Made by a program: the position numbers and the translations under genes. From Nilaparvata lugens (taxonomy: Eukaryota > Arthropoda > Insecta > Hemiptera > Delphacidae): a DNA stretch of 64,000 nt. Under the pieces are notes generated by a model, which saw only the letters and a program-made list of their open reading frames with translations, ran no database searches and was not told the origin of the DNA. This document shows, in pieces, positions 1-11,380 of this stretch; position 1 is the stretch's first letter, and each line of letters begins with the position of its first letter. The stretch is from the NCBI RefSeq assembly GCF_014356525.2, contig NC_052505.1, positions 55,404,610-55,468,609 on the forward strand, in the 5' to 3' direction.

Positions 1-65
1 CAACAAACTTATGTCCTCTAAATTGTTATTACATGCTACAAAAATTGAGATCTATGAAACCAATA

Positions 66-527
66 TTGCTCTACGGTACTGAAACATGGAAGTTAAGAAT
101 TAAAAGGGAGAGAAGAAAACTGAATGTATTTGAGAAGAAGGTCCTCAGAAAAATCCATGGACCTATGAATGAGGAAGAAGAGTGGTGGTAGAGACACATC
201 AGAGAACTTCGAGACCTTTATAGGGAGCCAGATCTAGTATGCAAGTTCAAGTTCAAAAGGATCAGATGGACTGCGCATGTATTGAGAAGAAAAGATGACT
301 CCAATCTCAATCAAGTGTTTAAAATAAATCCAGAAGGACGACGACCGAGAGGAAGACTACGACGTAAATGGTGGAGTCAAGTGAAGGCCTATATGGAGAG
401 AATTGGAGCAACCGAGGAGGACGCGGAGAATGGAGAGGGAAGGTGCTTTGTTGGTGCGGCTGAATATCTACTTAGATATGTAATGATCATGGCAGTAATA
501 ATGGAAAGAATAATTCAAACATGATAA
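66..527 (+). pseudogene. LINE reverse transcriptase C-terminal tail (fragment)
   Basis: One reading frame from about 69 to 524 encodes the end of a non-LTR retrotransposon ORF2, downstream of the polymerase core. It reads YGTETWKL near 71-94, FEKKVLRKIHGP near 129-165, then RELRDLY, KRIRWTAHVLRRKDD and GRRPRGRLRRKWW. This order (Y-G-x-E-x-W; RW-x-x-HV-x-R; GRRPRGRP-x-x-RW) is typical of the tails of many insect LINEs. An in-frame TAG at 189-191 breaks it, so it is dead. It starts at the window edge, so the polymerase domain may lie outside. It could belong to the same family as the minus-strand LINE remnant at 7600-9320, but the two do not overlap in sequence, so this cannot be shown here. 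Confidence 0.75.
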
Positions 528-1229
528 ATGAGAACCTCATAGAAAGATCATCTTCCTGCAAAGATTATGATAGAATAAAAATAAAATATATAATCGATAA
601 GATTTAAATTCTATGCATAAATTAATATAGTCATAGAGACGTGTGCTATTGCTATAGTCATAGAGCTATATAGTCATAGAGACGAGTGCATAGTGCTATC
701 ATTATTACTTGTAATTTTCAAAACGTTAAATTTTTCTGACTCTATATTGAAAAAAAAATTGTAACATTTTTTCTAGACCAAGACCAACATTCTTTATGTG
801 AAGTGCTGCAAAAGTGAATAGCCTCGTTTCAGACAATTATTCATAGAGATTCTGGGAAAATAATACAATCGGAGTTTACTTTGTCTATCCTAGTTGTGAT
901 AATTATTATTATGATCTGTGTAATAATTAAAATGAATAATTAAAATATATCCATAGACTATTAGCAATGTCAAATTGAATCGATGTTACAACTAAAAAAA
1001 TAATACAATTTTTAACCACACTTTAAAGAACTAAGTGTACCAAAATGGTCCATCCAGAAGATTATGATAGATTATTTATTTATTTATAAGGTTAGCAAAA
1101 AAAATACAAGAATCGGAAAAGAAAAAACAGGCTATTGCCTAAAACTTCTTCAATTTCCTAATTTAGTTCTAAATTTTCCAAATATAATAGGTTATGTCCA
1201 TTCAAATTTCTACACCAAATCACAATCTA
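528..1229. other. Gene-free A+T-rich stretch
   Basis: No supported coding region. There are short direct repeats around 'catagagacg' near 632-685. Nothing else is recognised. Confidence 0.5.
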
Positions 1230-1360
1230 AAATATAAATTAGAATAAAACTAACAATTTCAAATTTGGATGGGTTAATAATAAAAGTTTCCTAAAAACAT
1301 GAAACAAACTATAAATTCACAAAATAAAGAATAAAAACACTTAAATTTTGAGCTCGAAAA
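1230..1360. repeat. Direct repeat, partner at about 14680-14812
   Basis: The block containing 'cacttaaattttgagctcg' preceded by 'aattcacaaaata' recurs near 14758-14805 with the same upstream context (AATAAAAC, then 'ttcaaatttgg' or 'ttaaattttga'). It is probably a fragment of one dispersed repeat family. It lies directly outside the palindrome at 1400-2095. Confidence 0.5.
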
Positions 1361-1399
1361 TATCACAATTATGATGTGATTATTATTTATTATGATGTT

Positions 1400-2095
1400 C
1401 ATGTTTTTAAGATCTGGAATTTCACACTTTATAAAGCTCTTATGTGGATTCATTCACATAGGAGTGACTCTCCCAATGTAAGAACTGGAATTCCATTTTC
1501 TAGAATAGTTCTTATATGTGGATTCATAAACATAGAGGATATTCTGCACCAATCTAACTGCACTGATCACATAGGATATATTCTTCATTCCTCCATAAAA
1601 TTACTATAGAGTTATTTTTCACATAGTAGGTATTCACCAGGTTGTAGAGCTTCGAATTCTGAAGAAAATGATACGAAAAACGCAAAATTGGTAATGTTGA
1701 CACATAGGAGGTTCCCTAAGACCAGCGACGTTATATAAGTTACTAAATTTATTTTTTATTTGCTATTCGTCGCTGATCTTAGGGAACCTCCTATGTGTCA
1801 ACATGTTCAATTTTGCATTTGTGGTATCATTTTCTTCAGAATTTAAAGCCCTACAACCTGGTGAATACCTTCTATGTGTAAAATAATTCTAAAGTCATTT
1901 TATGGAGATATAAAGTAAATATCTCATTTGATCAGTGCAGATTGATTGGTGCAGAATATCTTCTATGTTTATGAATCCACACAAAAAAGCTTTTCAAAAA
2001 AAAAATTGAATTCCAGTTTTAACATTGGGAGAGTGACTCCTATGTGGATGAATCCACATAAGAGCTTTTTAAAAGTGTAAAATTCCAATAACAAG
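1400..2095. repeat. Large imperfect palindrome (foldback/MITE-like element)
   Basis: The left arm (about 1409-1730) and right arm (about 1772-2092) are reverse complements over roughly 320 bases, with scattered mismatches and small indels, around an A+T-rich loop of about 40 bases. Paired landmarks include 'cacataggaggttccctaa' (1701-1719) with its complement near 1780-1800, 'ccaggttgtag' with 'ctacaacctgg', and 'ctcttatgtggattcat' with its complement near 2045-2065. No coding capacity is visible. A related fragment ('gtttcctaaaaccagcg') lies near 9855. The structure fits a foldback or hairpin-type non-autonomous DNA element; the superfamily is not determined. Confidence 0.75.
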
Positions 2096-3140
2096 TAATA
2101 ACAATAGCACTAGTTCACTCATCTCTATGAATACATTAATTTATCAATAAGGGACCTTTAAACATTTCGTATACTAATTCAACTTTAGTAACTTAGTAGA
2201 TTAAAATATAAATTTAAAGAAAACTGAAATTCCCAGCTGGATCCTTACAGAGAAAATATGGCCTCACATTTCAATGTAAAGATACAACCGAAAATCTATT
2301 ACTCAAACCAAAATTAATAAAATTAGTAATCTATCCAATCCCAATAATATCTCAAAATTACGATTTAACAAACGTCTCATTCCGCACGTTTTACACCCTT
2401 CCCCTTTTTTGAAAGTCTATAATTATTAAAACCCATTCTGTCACATCCGGAGTTCCTGGGACGTTCATTTAATTTGGAAAAAGTTGTTACCTTATAGCTG
2501 TTTCTTCAAATTGAATATAGGCTCGGTGATCGAGCTCTACACGTCCAGATGGGACAGGAGACAGCATATTCCAAGCTTCTAGGACGGCCATCGATTCAGA
2601 GGCGTCTCAGCAGCTTAAAGACACACGTTCATGAATCCGTAAATTGATGGATTCGTACGTTGATCCCATCCTTTGATGTTCCCGTACTTACACCGCTTCA
2701 GTAGCGGTTATAGGAGGAAAATCTCTATTGTGAGGTGACAATTTTGATTCTCTCTCTCTTCTTAATCAAAGCAACTACTGAGGTGGAAAAAACTAAAAAT
2801 GCTACTGGAACAAAAGGTTCCAGAGCCAAATACTAAAAGGCCTGAAGCTGGCATGAGAGCCATGATTAACACAAAGTTTTGATCAGACTACATTTTGTAC
2901 TGCTTATGTCAGAGGACAGACACTGAGTGAATGTACTTCGCTTTTTTCGTCTTGCCGTGGACAGCTGTGTGATCATCCATACTAGATAGACCTAACCAAC
3001 GTTAACTGTGATTGGCAGTTACTAATTTCTGGAAAAATTTCCACCAATAGAAAGGAACGTTACTACTACAATTTAAGATACATTCTCCCATCAAATGACA
3101 GCTATTTTTCCTTGACAGCTATAAATTTTTTGCCTTATAA
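2096..3140. other. Gene-free stretch
   Basis: No ORF with coding character on either strand. The 2450-2720 part is somewhat less A+T-rich but shows no recognised domain or RNA gene. Confidence 0.45.
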
Positions 3141-3352
3141 GGTCATGAACCAGACTGCTCCTCCAGGAAAATCGTTGATCTTCTCAGTATCACAACTTCT
3201 ATGTGCACACTTACAGAGTCGACACTACACAACGCAGAAAAGCAAGGGTCATGAACTAAGCTTTTGCTCCAGGAAAATTGAAGTTTTTCTGAGTACTACA
3301 ACTTCTACGCACACACTGACAGAGTCGACACAACACACCGCAGAAAAGCAAA
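3141..3352 (+). repeat. Tandem duplication, two units of about 106 bases
   Basis: The units at 3141-3246 and 3247-3352 both begin 'ggtcatgaac' and end near 'cgcagaaaagca'. They share 'gctcctccaggaaaat' or 'gctccaggaaaat' and 'cagagtcgaca'. The open frame across them (3112-3426) is explained by the duplication and shows no domain, so it is not called as a gene. Confidence 0.75.
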
Positions 3353-3650
3353 ACAGCAAAATCCATTCTCATAACAGGCTAACTTCTCAGGCTAATTCGC
3401 ATAATTCTCATCACTCACTATTGTAACAATATTTATTGTTACAGGTTAGTGTATGAAAACTATGCTAACATCAAAAGCTAATCTCCTTTAACACACTTGC
3501 AACAGGTCAGCCCAGGTTGAAAGCAGAGAAAGGTCGAGAGAAAATACTATGTTTACTTTCCGTTATTAATTGCATGTGTCATTGCATGCAATGAATATAC
3601 AACACGACATCTGATTTTTTTACTAAGTTACATTGAGATATTAATCTTCT

Positions 3651-3654
3651 AGTC
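3651..3654. repeat. TTAA target site, left copy
   Basis: A TTAA tetranucleotide immediately precedes the left terminal inverted repeat of the element at 3655-5823. The matching TTAA is at 5824-5827. Confidence 0.55.
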
Positions 3655-5823
3655 GTGACCCTGGGTCCGAGGGACCCAGCAATTCTTTTTTTAAGTTATA
3701 ATTTTGCTTCCATTCACTTTACTGTATATTGTGACCCATGTAAATTCATGTTAGTAGACACTTAAACTTGATGTAGAGTGTTAGTGCTCTGTGACTTGTT
3801 GTTTTCGTGAAATGATGCTTTTGGGTCCCACGACTAACGTAACTTTTTCATTTTTTTCAAATGCACATTTTCATGCAATAATGATTGAATTTAAGCAGTC
3901 AACATGTACATTTTGGACAGAGACTTCGAGAAATAATAACAAATTGACGTCTAGATCTCTATTTCAATGACATAAGTGATGATAAGAATAAATTCATCGC
4001 TCAAGATAAGTATACTGACCCTGAGTAGGATGATAGTGAAACCTATGAGCTTCAAGTGATCCAAGGGGTACTTAACCTCCCCTAAAAGTAAACTTTATAT
4101 GACCTTATTTATTTTTCATGTTTCTAGTAGTGTTTCATGTATGTTTTAGGATTTATAGTAGTATTCATCACTATAATTTCATAAGTTTTGCAAATATTGT
4201 GTAACATGAACTTGAGGGTAGGGTAAAAACTACCCTAAGAGTGGACTATGACCTTCCAATTTTTCTCCCATCTTTCTTCTAGTGTTACATGTGAGATCCA
4301 TAATTGTATTCATCACTATCATTTTTTGTTCACTTTATATAAAATAATAACCAAACGTTCTTTTCCATCACCCTGAAAATGCAAGGTTTTATAAATTTAT
4401 TTTAAATTATAATAAAGATCTGTAACCGGTGGAGGTATTTTTAACCCTACACCACACCTGACATAATTTCTGCAACCGGTGACACATTTGTCTCTATTGA
4501 GTTAACCTTCCAAAATATGAAATATATAAGAATACATTCGGTTCGATAGTCATTCTTGCAGACTATACCACCGCTGGCCACCAATGTAAACGGAGGGGGG
4601 TTGTTTCTTCTTTTCTTTAATATTTGCTAAAATTATGCTATAGAATCTCTATTTGAATCCTTGAATGGTTGGGAGCTTTTAGTGGATTCGTTCATTCAAA
4701 TGCACAGATTATCATCATTAACTAATTGTCACCTATTTTAGCAGCTAGCAACTACGAGCCAGGAACTTCAATGAAAAATACTAATAAAATTTAGTTTCCG
4801 GCTTATTGAACTCTAAGTAAATAGAACCAATTAATAAAAGTCAGGCAACATGTCAAATTTTCAAACAGAACAAAGTGATTCAGCAATTGATTCACAAAAA
4901 AAATATATTCAATACCAATCTACATATTTTGGGAACCTGCTAACTTGCTGCATTTAAATTTGGGCCTCGGTCATTCTATGAAATAAAATTATGAGCTTAA
5001 TAAGAAAAACAACAAAAGTTCGGCACTCACCATTTTAACAATATTCAAAGTTGGACTCTTCAGAAACACTCACATACGCTTTAATAAAACTCACTATACT
5101 TGAACTCACATGCACAAATAATTTTCTGATTCTACTCCTACTAACTATATGAAATTTGGTTTTCTATTCAACTAGATAAAAATTACTGATAACTGAAAAC
5201 ATAACAATTTGTCCCTCTGAATGGGAAATGGGCCCATTCAGAGGACCGAGGCTCGCACACCGTTACATGATTTTTCGTTCGCGTCTCAATACCAATTGTG
5301 GCCTTTTCACTGAAAATTATTCCCCCTCCACGAGCGTTGAGCATAACTTCCAGTGGAAAAGCCAAAGCTGCAATAAGGTCAATGCTCGTACAATCTTCAA
5401 ACACAGTGGCTTTTTTGACATGAAATTGAAACTGTATTTGAAAAATGCACGAAAATTGCTTTAATTTTGACAACTAAGCAACAAGTTAGCGAATTCAAAC
5501 AAAACAGAGTCAATTCTCACACTCAAAACGCAGGGTTCAACATACAGTTAGGATAAAAGTTCATTTCAGTTCAAAAACCTGAAAAACAATATAAGAAACA
5601 CAAAAACAACTACAATAATACCCTCTAAATATCACACTATTACAGATCGATTTCTGCTTCACATTAGTGCTCGTTGCGTTCATCAATAACCCTTGGACAT
5701 ATAAGAATCATGGAATAACATTAGATCTTGAAATATATTGAGATATTCAATATGAAAGAAGCGGGTCCCTGGGACCCAGGATCACGACTAACGTCGGAAA
5801 AAAATAGGGTCAGGACTAGAAGG
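3655..5823. mobile_element. TTAA-flanked DNA element, piggyBac-type, non-autonomous
   Basis: The left end reads TCTTCTAGTCGTGACCCT. The right end, read inward on the other strand, is CCTTCTAGTCCTGACCCT: 16 of 18 positions match. Both ends abut TTAA. A second inverted motif, GACCCTGGGTCC and GTCGTGATCCTGGGTCC with 'cgactaacgt', occurs subterminally at both ends (3670-3690 and 3818-3835 left, 5763-5795 right); piggyBac-family elements often carry internal subterminal repeats. TTAA duplication is the family hallmark. The 2.2 kb interior has no transposase-length ORF, so this copy is non-autonomous or badly decayed. The assignment rests on termini only. Confidence 0.55.
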
Positions 5824-5827
5824 TTAA
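5824..5827. repeat. TTAA target site, right copy
   Basis: This follows the right terminus directly. Just outside, 'attgcatgcattattgcatg' resembles 'attgcatgtgtcattgcatg' outside the left end (3569-3588), which may reflect an older element at the insertion site. Confidence 0.5.
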
Positions 5828-6583
5828 TAATTGCATGCATTATTGCATGCAATTAAAAATCCACTCGACAGCTTATTTATAATGAATGATTCTATTCTGA
5901 TTTTTAATGTGATATTGGAGTTCGAAGGAGACTTTTCCTATCGTATTAACCTTAAAATGCAAAATTTTCAAAATTCTTGTATATACCTTGAGGCACAATT
6001 TAAAAAGTAATATACCTGTCAAATTTTATGGTAATCTATTGCTTTGTTTCGCCGTAATTGCGGAACATATAAACATAAAGAGAAATGCAAAACCGTCGAC
6101 TTGAATCCTAGAACTCACTTCGCTCAGTCATTAAATCGAAACCACAAGAATATCCTGGATGAAAAGGGGAATCAATTGTTATGTAGATTTGAATCTGAAT
6201 GTCTAGGATCCACTAAACAGTCCACTAAATTCATTATTTTTTTCTCCATAGGAGAAACGTTAAAAGCTGGCAACAAATGAAGTCACCACATTATTTACAT
6301 ATGTAAATTATATTTATTTATACAAATGTATGTCACGTGGATTGAAGGAGCGTTGTTTGTCACGTTGTTTGTTGATTGAAGGAAGATTCTATTTTACTAT
6401 TTGAATAAATCCTAATGTAATTTACTTATCCACTTCGATATTTACATAGGCTAATGATAATAAGTAGGGAATGAAATGTATAGCAAACACTTCAGTTGCT
6501 ATGTAGGCCTACTGTCTTGTATTCTGTAGTGTCTTATTTTTTACTAAGTGATGAAGTATCAGAAAATACTATCATTCATCATT
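5828..6583. other. Gene-free stretch
   Basis: No supported gene. A 78-codon open frame at 6044-6280 has no recognisable domain and no splice or promoter context that favours it. Confidence 0.4.
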
Positions 6584-6812
6584 GTTATGTATTATTTTCA
6601 ATGTAATTTTTTCTCTTTATTTTCAATAATTTAAAATTTGTTATTATTTTAAATAAGTAGATAACTATTGTTTGTTTTTAATCATATTATTTGTATGATT
6701 TTTTTGTATTGTTATAATACTTGATAGAGAGTTGAGTGTAAGAGAGGATTGACTGCGCCCTAACTTCGCCCTCTATGAAAAATAAAGGCAGTCATTCTAT
6801 TCTATTATATAT
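6584..6812 (+). repeat. Retroelement 3'-end-like repeat, left arm of inverted pair
   Basis: About 225 bases ending 'aaaaataaaggcagtcattc' followed by TATTC-type repeats. AATAAA close to a simple-repeat tail suggests the 3' end of a LINE or SINE. Its near-identical inverted copy is at 6980-7208. Confidence 0.6.
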
Positions 6813-6979
6813 GTATATAATATATATTATGTTTATGGGAAGTTTTTTTCTTTTTTTTACCTCTACTATCACGTATTGAACTATTTTACCATAATTATGA
6901 ATCACCCTGTATATATAAATATAAATATATATATAAGAAATATATAAATAAATAAATATATATATATATATTATAGTGA

Positions 6980-7208
6980 CATGGATAGAATAGAATGACT
7001 GCCTTTATTTTTCATAGAGGGCGAAGTTAGGGCGCAGTCGATCCTCTCTCACACTCAACTCTCTATCAAGTATTATAACAATACAAAAGAATAATACAAA
7101 TAATATGATTAAAAACAAACAATAGTTATCTACTTATTTAAAATAATAACAAATTTTAAATGATTGAAAATAAAGAGAGAAAAATGACTTTGAAAATAAT
7201 ACATGTTA
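6980..7208 (-). repeat. Retroelement 3'-end-like repeat, right arm of inverted pair
   Basis: Reverse complement of 6584-6812 with a few substitutions; both include the complement of 'gggcgaagttagggcgcagt'. The (TA)n-rich spacer 6813-6979 separates the arms. A short third piece ('atagaatagaatgaatagcc') sits at 7304-7340. Two insertions of one family in opposite orientation is the simplest explanation. Confidence 0.65.
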
Positions 7209-7216
7209 CATGTGGT

Positions 7217-7227
7217 ATATGTATATA

Positions 7228-7292
<65 letters not shown>
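7217..7292. repeat. (TA)n microsatellite
   Basis: A nearly uninterrupted TA dinucleotide run of about 75 bases. The reading frame of alternating Tyr and Ile across it is an artefact. Confidence 0.95.
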
Positions 7293-7299
<7 letters not shown>

Positions 7300-7349
7300 A
7301 CATGAATAGAATAGAATGAATAGCCTTTATTTTTAATTATATACCACAC

Positions 7350-7600
7350 CACACCAACCTTGTTCCTGTGAGACTGACCTTGTCTCTGTGACACTCCACT
7401 TGTTCGAATGGGACTCTACCCCTCTACTTGTTTCAGTGACACTACTTGTTCCAGTGAGACTCACCTTGTCTCTGTGGGAACTTGTTCTTGTGAGACTACC
7501 ATTTATAGAAATACTTGTTCCTATGAAACTTGTCTCTGTGACACTAATATCGTTCAAAAACACTACTTGTCTCTGTGATACGGACCCATCAAATATTCCA
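7350..7600. repeat. Minisatellite of about 18-25 base units (CTTGTyyCnGTGAnACT)
   Basis: About ten diverged units of the form CTTGTCTCTGTGACACT or CTTGTTCCTGTGAGACT run through this stretch. Open frames on both strands here come from the repeat and are not called. Confidence 0.8.
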
Positions 7601-8040
7601 CCTTCAGCAGTTCATAGAAATATTTCCTCCATCGTTCAAGCCCTTTCTGGTTCTCAGTTAATACAACTCTCTCTTTGTCCTCAACTCCATATGTATCTGG
7701 TGTGAATCCCTTCTAAAAAACATTATTTTCCTATAAAAGTCTCTTGCATTATTCGTTGAACGATCTTGTTCTGCTTTATCGATTAAACTATTCACAAACA
7801 TTAGTTTTCTCCTTCTAAATATCTTATTCGTTTCGCTATTTGATTACATGTACCTGTCTCTATTCTCAGCTGTGTTACTACTTAACCAGATCATTTTCTT
7901 CTGCTTTCGTTCTGTTAATTTCTGCTTGCACTCTTCATCAAACCAGGGTTTCTTTTTACTCTTCTCTTTTCCCCACATATTTCCTTGGCTGTTTCTGTCA
8001 CACTTTTCTTGAGGATGTTCCACTTACTCTCTATGTCATT
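7600..8040 (-). pseudogene. LINE ORF2 remnant: endonuclease-to-RT linker, interrupted
   Basis: On the minus strand the translation runs NDIESKWNILKKSVTETA, then CGEKRRVKRNP and, after a frameshift, WFDEECKQKL, RDFYRK and a final stretch resembling the RWKxYFxELL motif that precedes the polymerase in RTE/R1-type LINEs. Frameshifts and stops are frequent, so it is a relic. The family is known for a W-x-x-L-K-x-x-x-x-x-x-A linker followed by WFD-E-C. The hAT element at 8041-9136 splits it: the upstream protein portion resumes at 9137. The exact LINE clade cannot be settled from this piece. Confidence 0.7.
8033..8040. repeat. 8-bp target duplication ATGTCATT, left copy
   Basis: Perfect match to 9137-9144. 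It flanks the hAT-like element and its duplication explains how the LINE reading resumes on the other side. Confidence 0.85.
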
Positions 8041-9136
8041 CAGTGGCGGCTCGTGGAGGAAAATATAGGGGAAGCCCAAATAACATGAAAAATCGAATAT
8101 GACATAGGCTATCAGGTATGGGATTTGAAAGATGAATTGCTTATTATTCTCAATTCCGTTTGGTGTCAAAAATAAGTCATTTGAGAGAAATATTGAAAAA
8201 ATAAAACTATACTTCAAGCATGCCTGAAATTTTGTATAAAGGAGGTTACTCACTTTGGTCTTTTTTGTCACTATCAGTCCACTTGAAGAATAGTGTCTCT
8301 AAGAGAGCACAAACTAAATCTATTGATGGTTCCATAATGTAACTACTATTCAGTATTCACACTACAAGATTATAACGCTACACTAACTGTAACTAACACT
8401 ATTACTTCCACAGATACATCATTTACACCGGTATATTTATAGAATAATGTTCAATAGAATAAATTAATCTCAATAATAAGAATCAGCGCGATGTGTACCG
8501 TGTTGTTTTCAAAATTTTTAGGATAACCTCAAACTGTAAACAGCAGACATGCAGCACAGAGAAGAGATATATATCCTCTTCTCTGTGCATGCAGTTCATC
8601 AACCGAGCGCTTTTAAAACTTCGATTGTGCCAACCTGACCAATAGAATTTTTTCAAAACACATTCCTCGTTTTTACGTTATGTTCTGCATTTTCATATTG
8701 CAATGTTGGTAGTAAGGGGATGCCCCAGCTCGTCTTGCAGTACCTATAGGCTTCACTAATGTAGAGTCTATAAGTATGTATATATCGTTTCCATGGCAAC
8801 GCGTGTGTATAGTACTCCTGTAGCGACCAAGGTCAGTACTGCAAAATAGAACACGGCATCCCCTGAGCAAAATGCAGCTCAGAACGAATATCTCAGTAAT
8901 ATGGGACAACAACAAAACTCACCAGCGACAAAATGCTTCACATTTCATACGCACAGCCAGCCTTATTCAGATTCAGCTAATGAGATTAATGATAAGTTAT
9001 TGAACAATAAATAATCGTAACCTTATGAATATTCTCGGAACTTTATTTACTTATTCTTATTATAAAAACATTATTTTGTATTGGAATATTTTGGTACAGC
9101 CGGGCAGTACTTGATTTCCCCGGCGAGCCGCCATTG
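8041..9136. mobile_element. Non-autonomous hAT-type DNA transposon
   Basis: Left end CAGTGGCGGCTCG; right end read inward CAATGGCGGCTCG; flanked by the perfect 8-bp duplication ATGTCATT. CA-G terminal dinucleotides and 8-bp duplications are the hAT signature. The element is 1,096 bases and has no transposase ORF. It contains a strong hairpin, 'cacagagaagag' paired with 'ctcttctctgtg' around 'atatatatc' (about 8553-8590). It landed in an older LINE copy. An 80-codon open frame inside (8673-8915) shows no domain. Confidence 0.88.
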
Positions 9137-9330
9137 ATGTCATTATCTTCTTTTTGTAGATCTTGCAACATTTGGAACCTATTTTGTAGTTCCAGCTCAA
9201 ATTCTCTCTTCCATTGTTTGTCTTCCAGCTTTTCAACATCTATTTCAGCATTACTTCTGGCACTTCTCCTACTTCTGTTAGCACTATTTTCTCACAGTTT
9301 TGTTATTTTTATACAAAGCACAGTAGCATT
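9137..9330 (-). pseudogene. LINE ORF2 remnant, N-terminal side of the hAT insertion
   Basis: The minus-strand reading from about 9300 downward gives NRSRRSARSNAEIDVEKL, then KREFELELQNRFQMLQDL and EDNDIESKW, the last residues spanning the hAT target duplication. A 'V-x-K-L then R-x-x-F-x-x-x-L-x-N-R-F' linker is common between endonuclease and RT in insect LINEs. Together with 7600-8040 it makes one interrupted copy. Nothing further upstream is recognisable. Confidence 0.65.
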
Positions 9331-10725
9331 GTGAAATGTGAATAGACTAATAGCACATTTGAGAAATAGTTTATTATCATGTTATACCAAGGTTCAGTTT
9401 TATGAAAATTCACAAGTGGTATGTGAAAACATTTATAAATCTAGTGTGTATCCGCCTTTTTCCTGAAATAGAGGGAACCTAAATCTTCATGAAACAGGCC
9501 CCAGATATGATATCCCTGTATTGATTAGAATCATCACACCTGTTCAATCGCTTGATTGTTGCCATGCAATAAAATCAACATTGACCATGGCTATGGAAAG
9601 TCTCGTATGTAACTTTTATCACCAGTGGAATTCAAAAATGAATAAATTGTCACATAGGAGCTATCCATTCTTTTTTCAATTATTATAATTTCAAAAACCA
9701 TTTCAGAATGAATATTCATAGGATAATAATATGAAACATTAAAATGTTATAGTATGTACAAGAAAAATGTTTTGATAATTTTTCAATGAGCTACCAGCAA
9801 TTTGGAGTTGTTTTTTGCTTTCCTGAAAAAATGAAATAGTGAAACACATACGAAGTTTCCTAAAACCAGCGTCGTATTATTTCACGGTTCAAGATATCAC
9901 AATCATGAATGCATTGGGCGTGTCTTGTTTTGACCAATGACAGAGCTCAACCTTGATTGGTCAACTTACGGCTAAGCACGAGGCTTTATCCACATCAAAC
10001 AGAGACATTTATTGATCAGATAACTATACATTTCAATTTCAAATTCACACAATTTTTGAACAATTGAAAGGAGTGCAAAATCAAATTATTTTTTAGAGAT
10101 GAAATGGACGAGTCTCAAATGGGATTAGATTTTGAGAAATCAAGTATGTTATTCGATGAACAATACCTTGTAGAATGTATCCTTGAAACAACTTCATGAA
10201 TCTTTGAAATGTGGAATGACTGACTGAGAAAGAATCTTTCTCAGTCACTTGTATCTCAAATAGTATAGAATAATTTCTCTCAGGAATTTTTTTCCAATAG
10301 TATCCAGAATAAAAATGCTCCGATAAAACGAACTAGATAGAAATTCGAATAATGATATCCAGAACCTGACAATAATTATTTTCCATATTATTTTGTGACT
10401 CGTTATCCTGTCTTGTTCTAGTGGGAGAATTGCAGGAAGAGATAGGAAATTCAAATACAGGGGAGAGAGTGGTTGAGTAAGTATCCTAGAAAATCCAAAG
10501 TTTATTTTCACAATAGAATAGTAATTATGTGATGTCGGATTATTGTAAGCATCTACAATTGAATAATAATTCAATAGTATTACTTATAATATGAGAGACA
10601 GTGATGCTCTCCCTCGATCATGTGATGTTTTTTAATCATTTATTCCGGAAAGAAGCAATACAACTTTGGAGACAAGGGGCATGGTAGCCCGAAACTGTCC
10701 CATGTACAAAAATATGACACTGTAA
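9331..10725. other. Gene-free stretch
   Basis: No supported gene. Near 9855 there is a diverged 'gtttcctaaaaccagcg' fragment related to the palindrome at 1400-2095. A 109-codon minus-strand frame at 10245-10574 has no recognisable domain. Confidence 0.45.
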
Positions 10726-10726
10726 A

Positions 10727-10800
10727 GCTGCGTTTACACCAAAGTTATAAACAAAATGTTATCAACTTAATCTCTATAGACTCTAGGTCTCTTTCACACG
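10727..10800 (+). repeat. Left terminus of a 14.8 kb composite, TAA-flanked
   Basis: AGCTGCGTTTACACCAAAG begins here after TAA. Its inverse (CTTTGGTGTAAACGCAGCT) lies near 25463-25482 and is followed by TAA. Similarity continues inward through 'aatgtta' and 'catagattct' or 'tatagactct'. A 3-bp TAA duplication is typical of PIF/Harbinger-type elements; assignment by termini only. Confidence 0.55.
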
Positions 10801-11380
10801 ATAGGAGACGTGCAACTTGAACACTGAACAGTGTTCACGGTTTTTTGTCGAAGTACATTGAGTCCAATCGTGTCTTTCACATGGTGATCACGATCCAGGA
10901 ACCTCCTTTTGTCATGTCTTTTCCCCTCGAGGCAAGCAGAAACCTGATTTGATCGAGATACTAGCGGACATATCACCGCTTTCACATGGTGATTCTACGT
11001 CTCTCCGGTCATCACTTCTTCTCAAAATCTATCTTTCTTGAAAATGAAGATAGAAAGGTTCTGATTTCGGATTTGGATTCAGCGACCCCAAATTCTTTAA
11101 AGCGTAAGTCCCGTTATCGAAAATATCCGAGAACAAGGAAGTGATGGCTGTTTTTAATAGAGCTTTCTATTATCATATTATCATATCATATTATCTATTA
11201 TTAACGGTAAACACGAACAGGTACTGTACTATACAGTACATATGTACTGTAGCTATCATAATACAACTTACACTGTATTCGTGTAGGAGATTTGGTGGGA
11301 TATTCATCTTGATTTCTGAACATACTGTCAAATCCCAGCCTCTCGTTGAAACATCGTGTGTCACAATCTTACTCCAAGGG
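10790..11380 (+). repeat. Dispersed repeat family R1, plus-orientation copy
   Basis: Landmarks in order: 'cacacgataggagacgtgca', 'ggaacctccttttgtcatgt', 'ttgaaaatgaagatagaaag', 'ggatttggattcagcgaccc', 'aacaaggaagtgatggctgt' and 'acggtaaacacgaacaggta'. The same order in reverse occurs at 22380-22930 and 24370-24960. No coding capacity: open frames here are not conserved between copies. Confidence 0.75.

Noticed and set aside
2740..2960. Possible small RNA gene near a GC-richer patch
   Set aside because: No box A/B promoter pair, cloverleaf or conserved snRNA motif could be found.
3112..3426. 104-codon ORF
   Set aside because: Explained by a 106-base tandem duplication; Ser/Thr/His-rich with no domain or signal.
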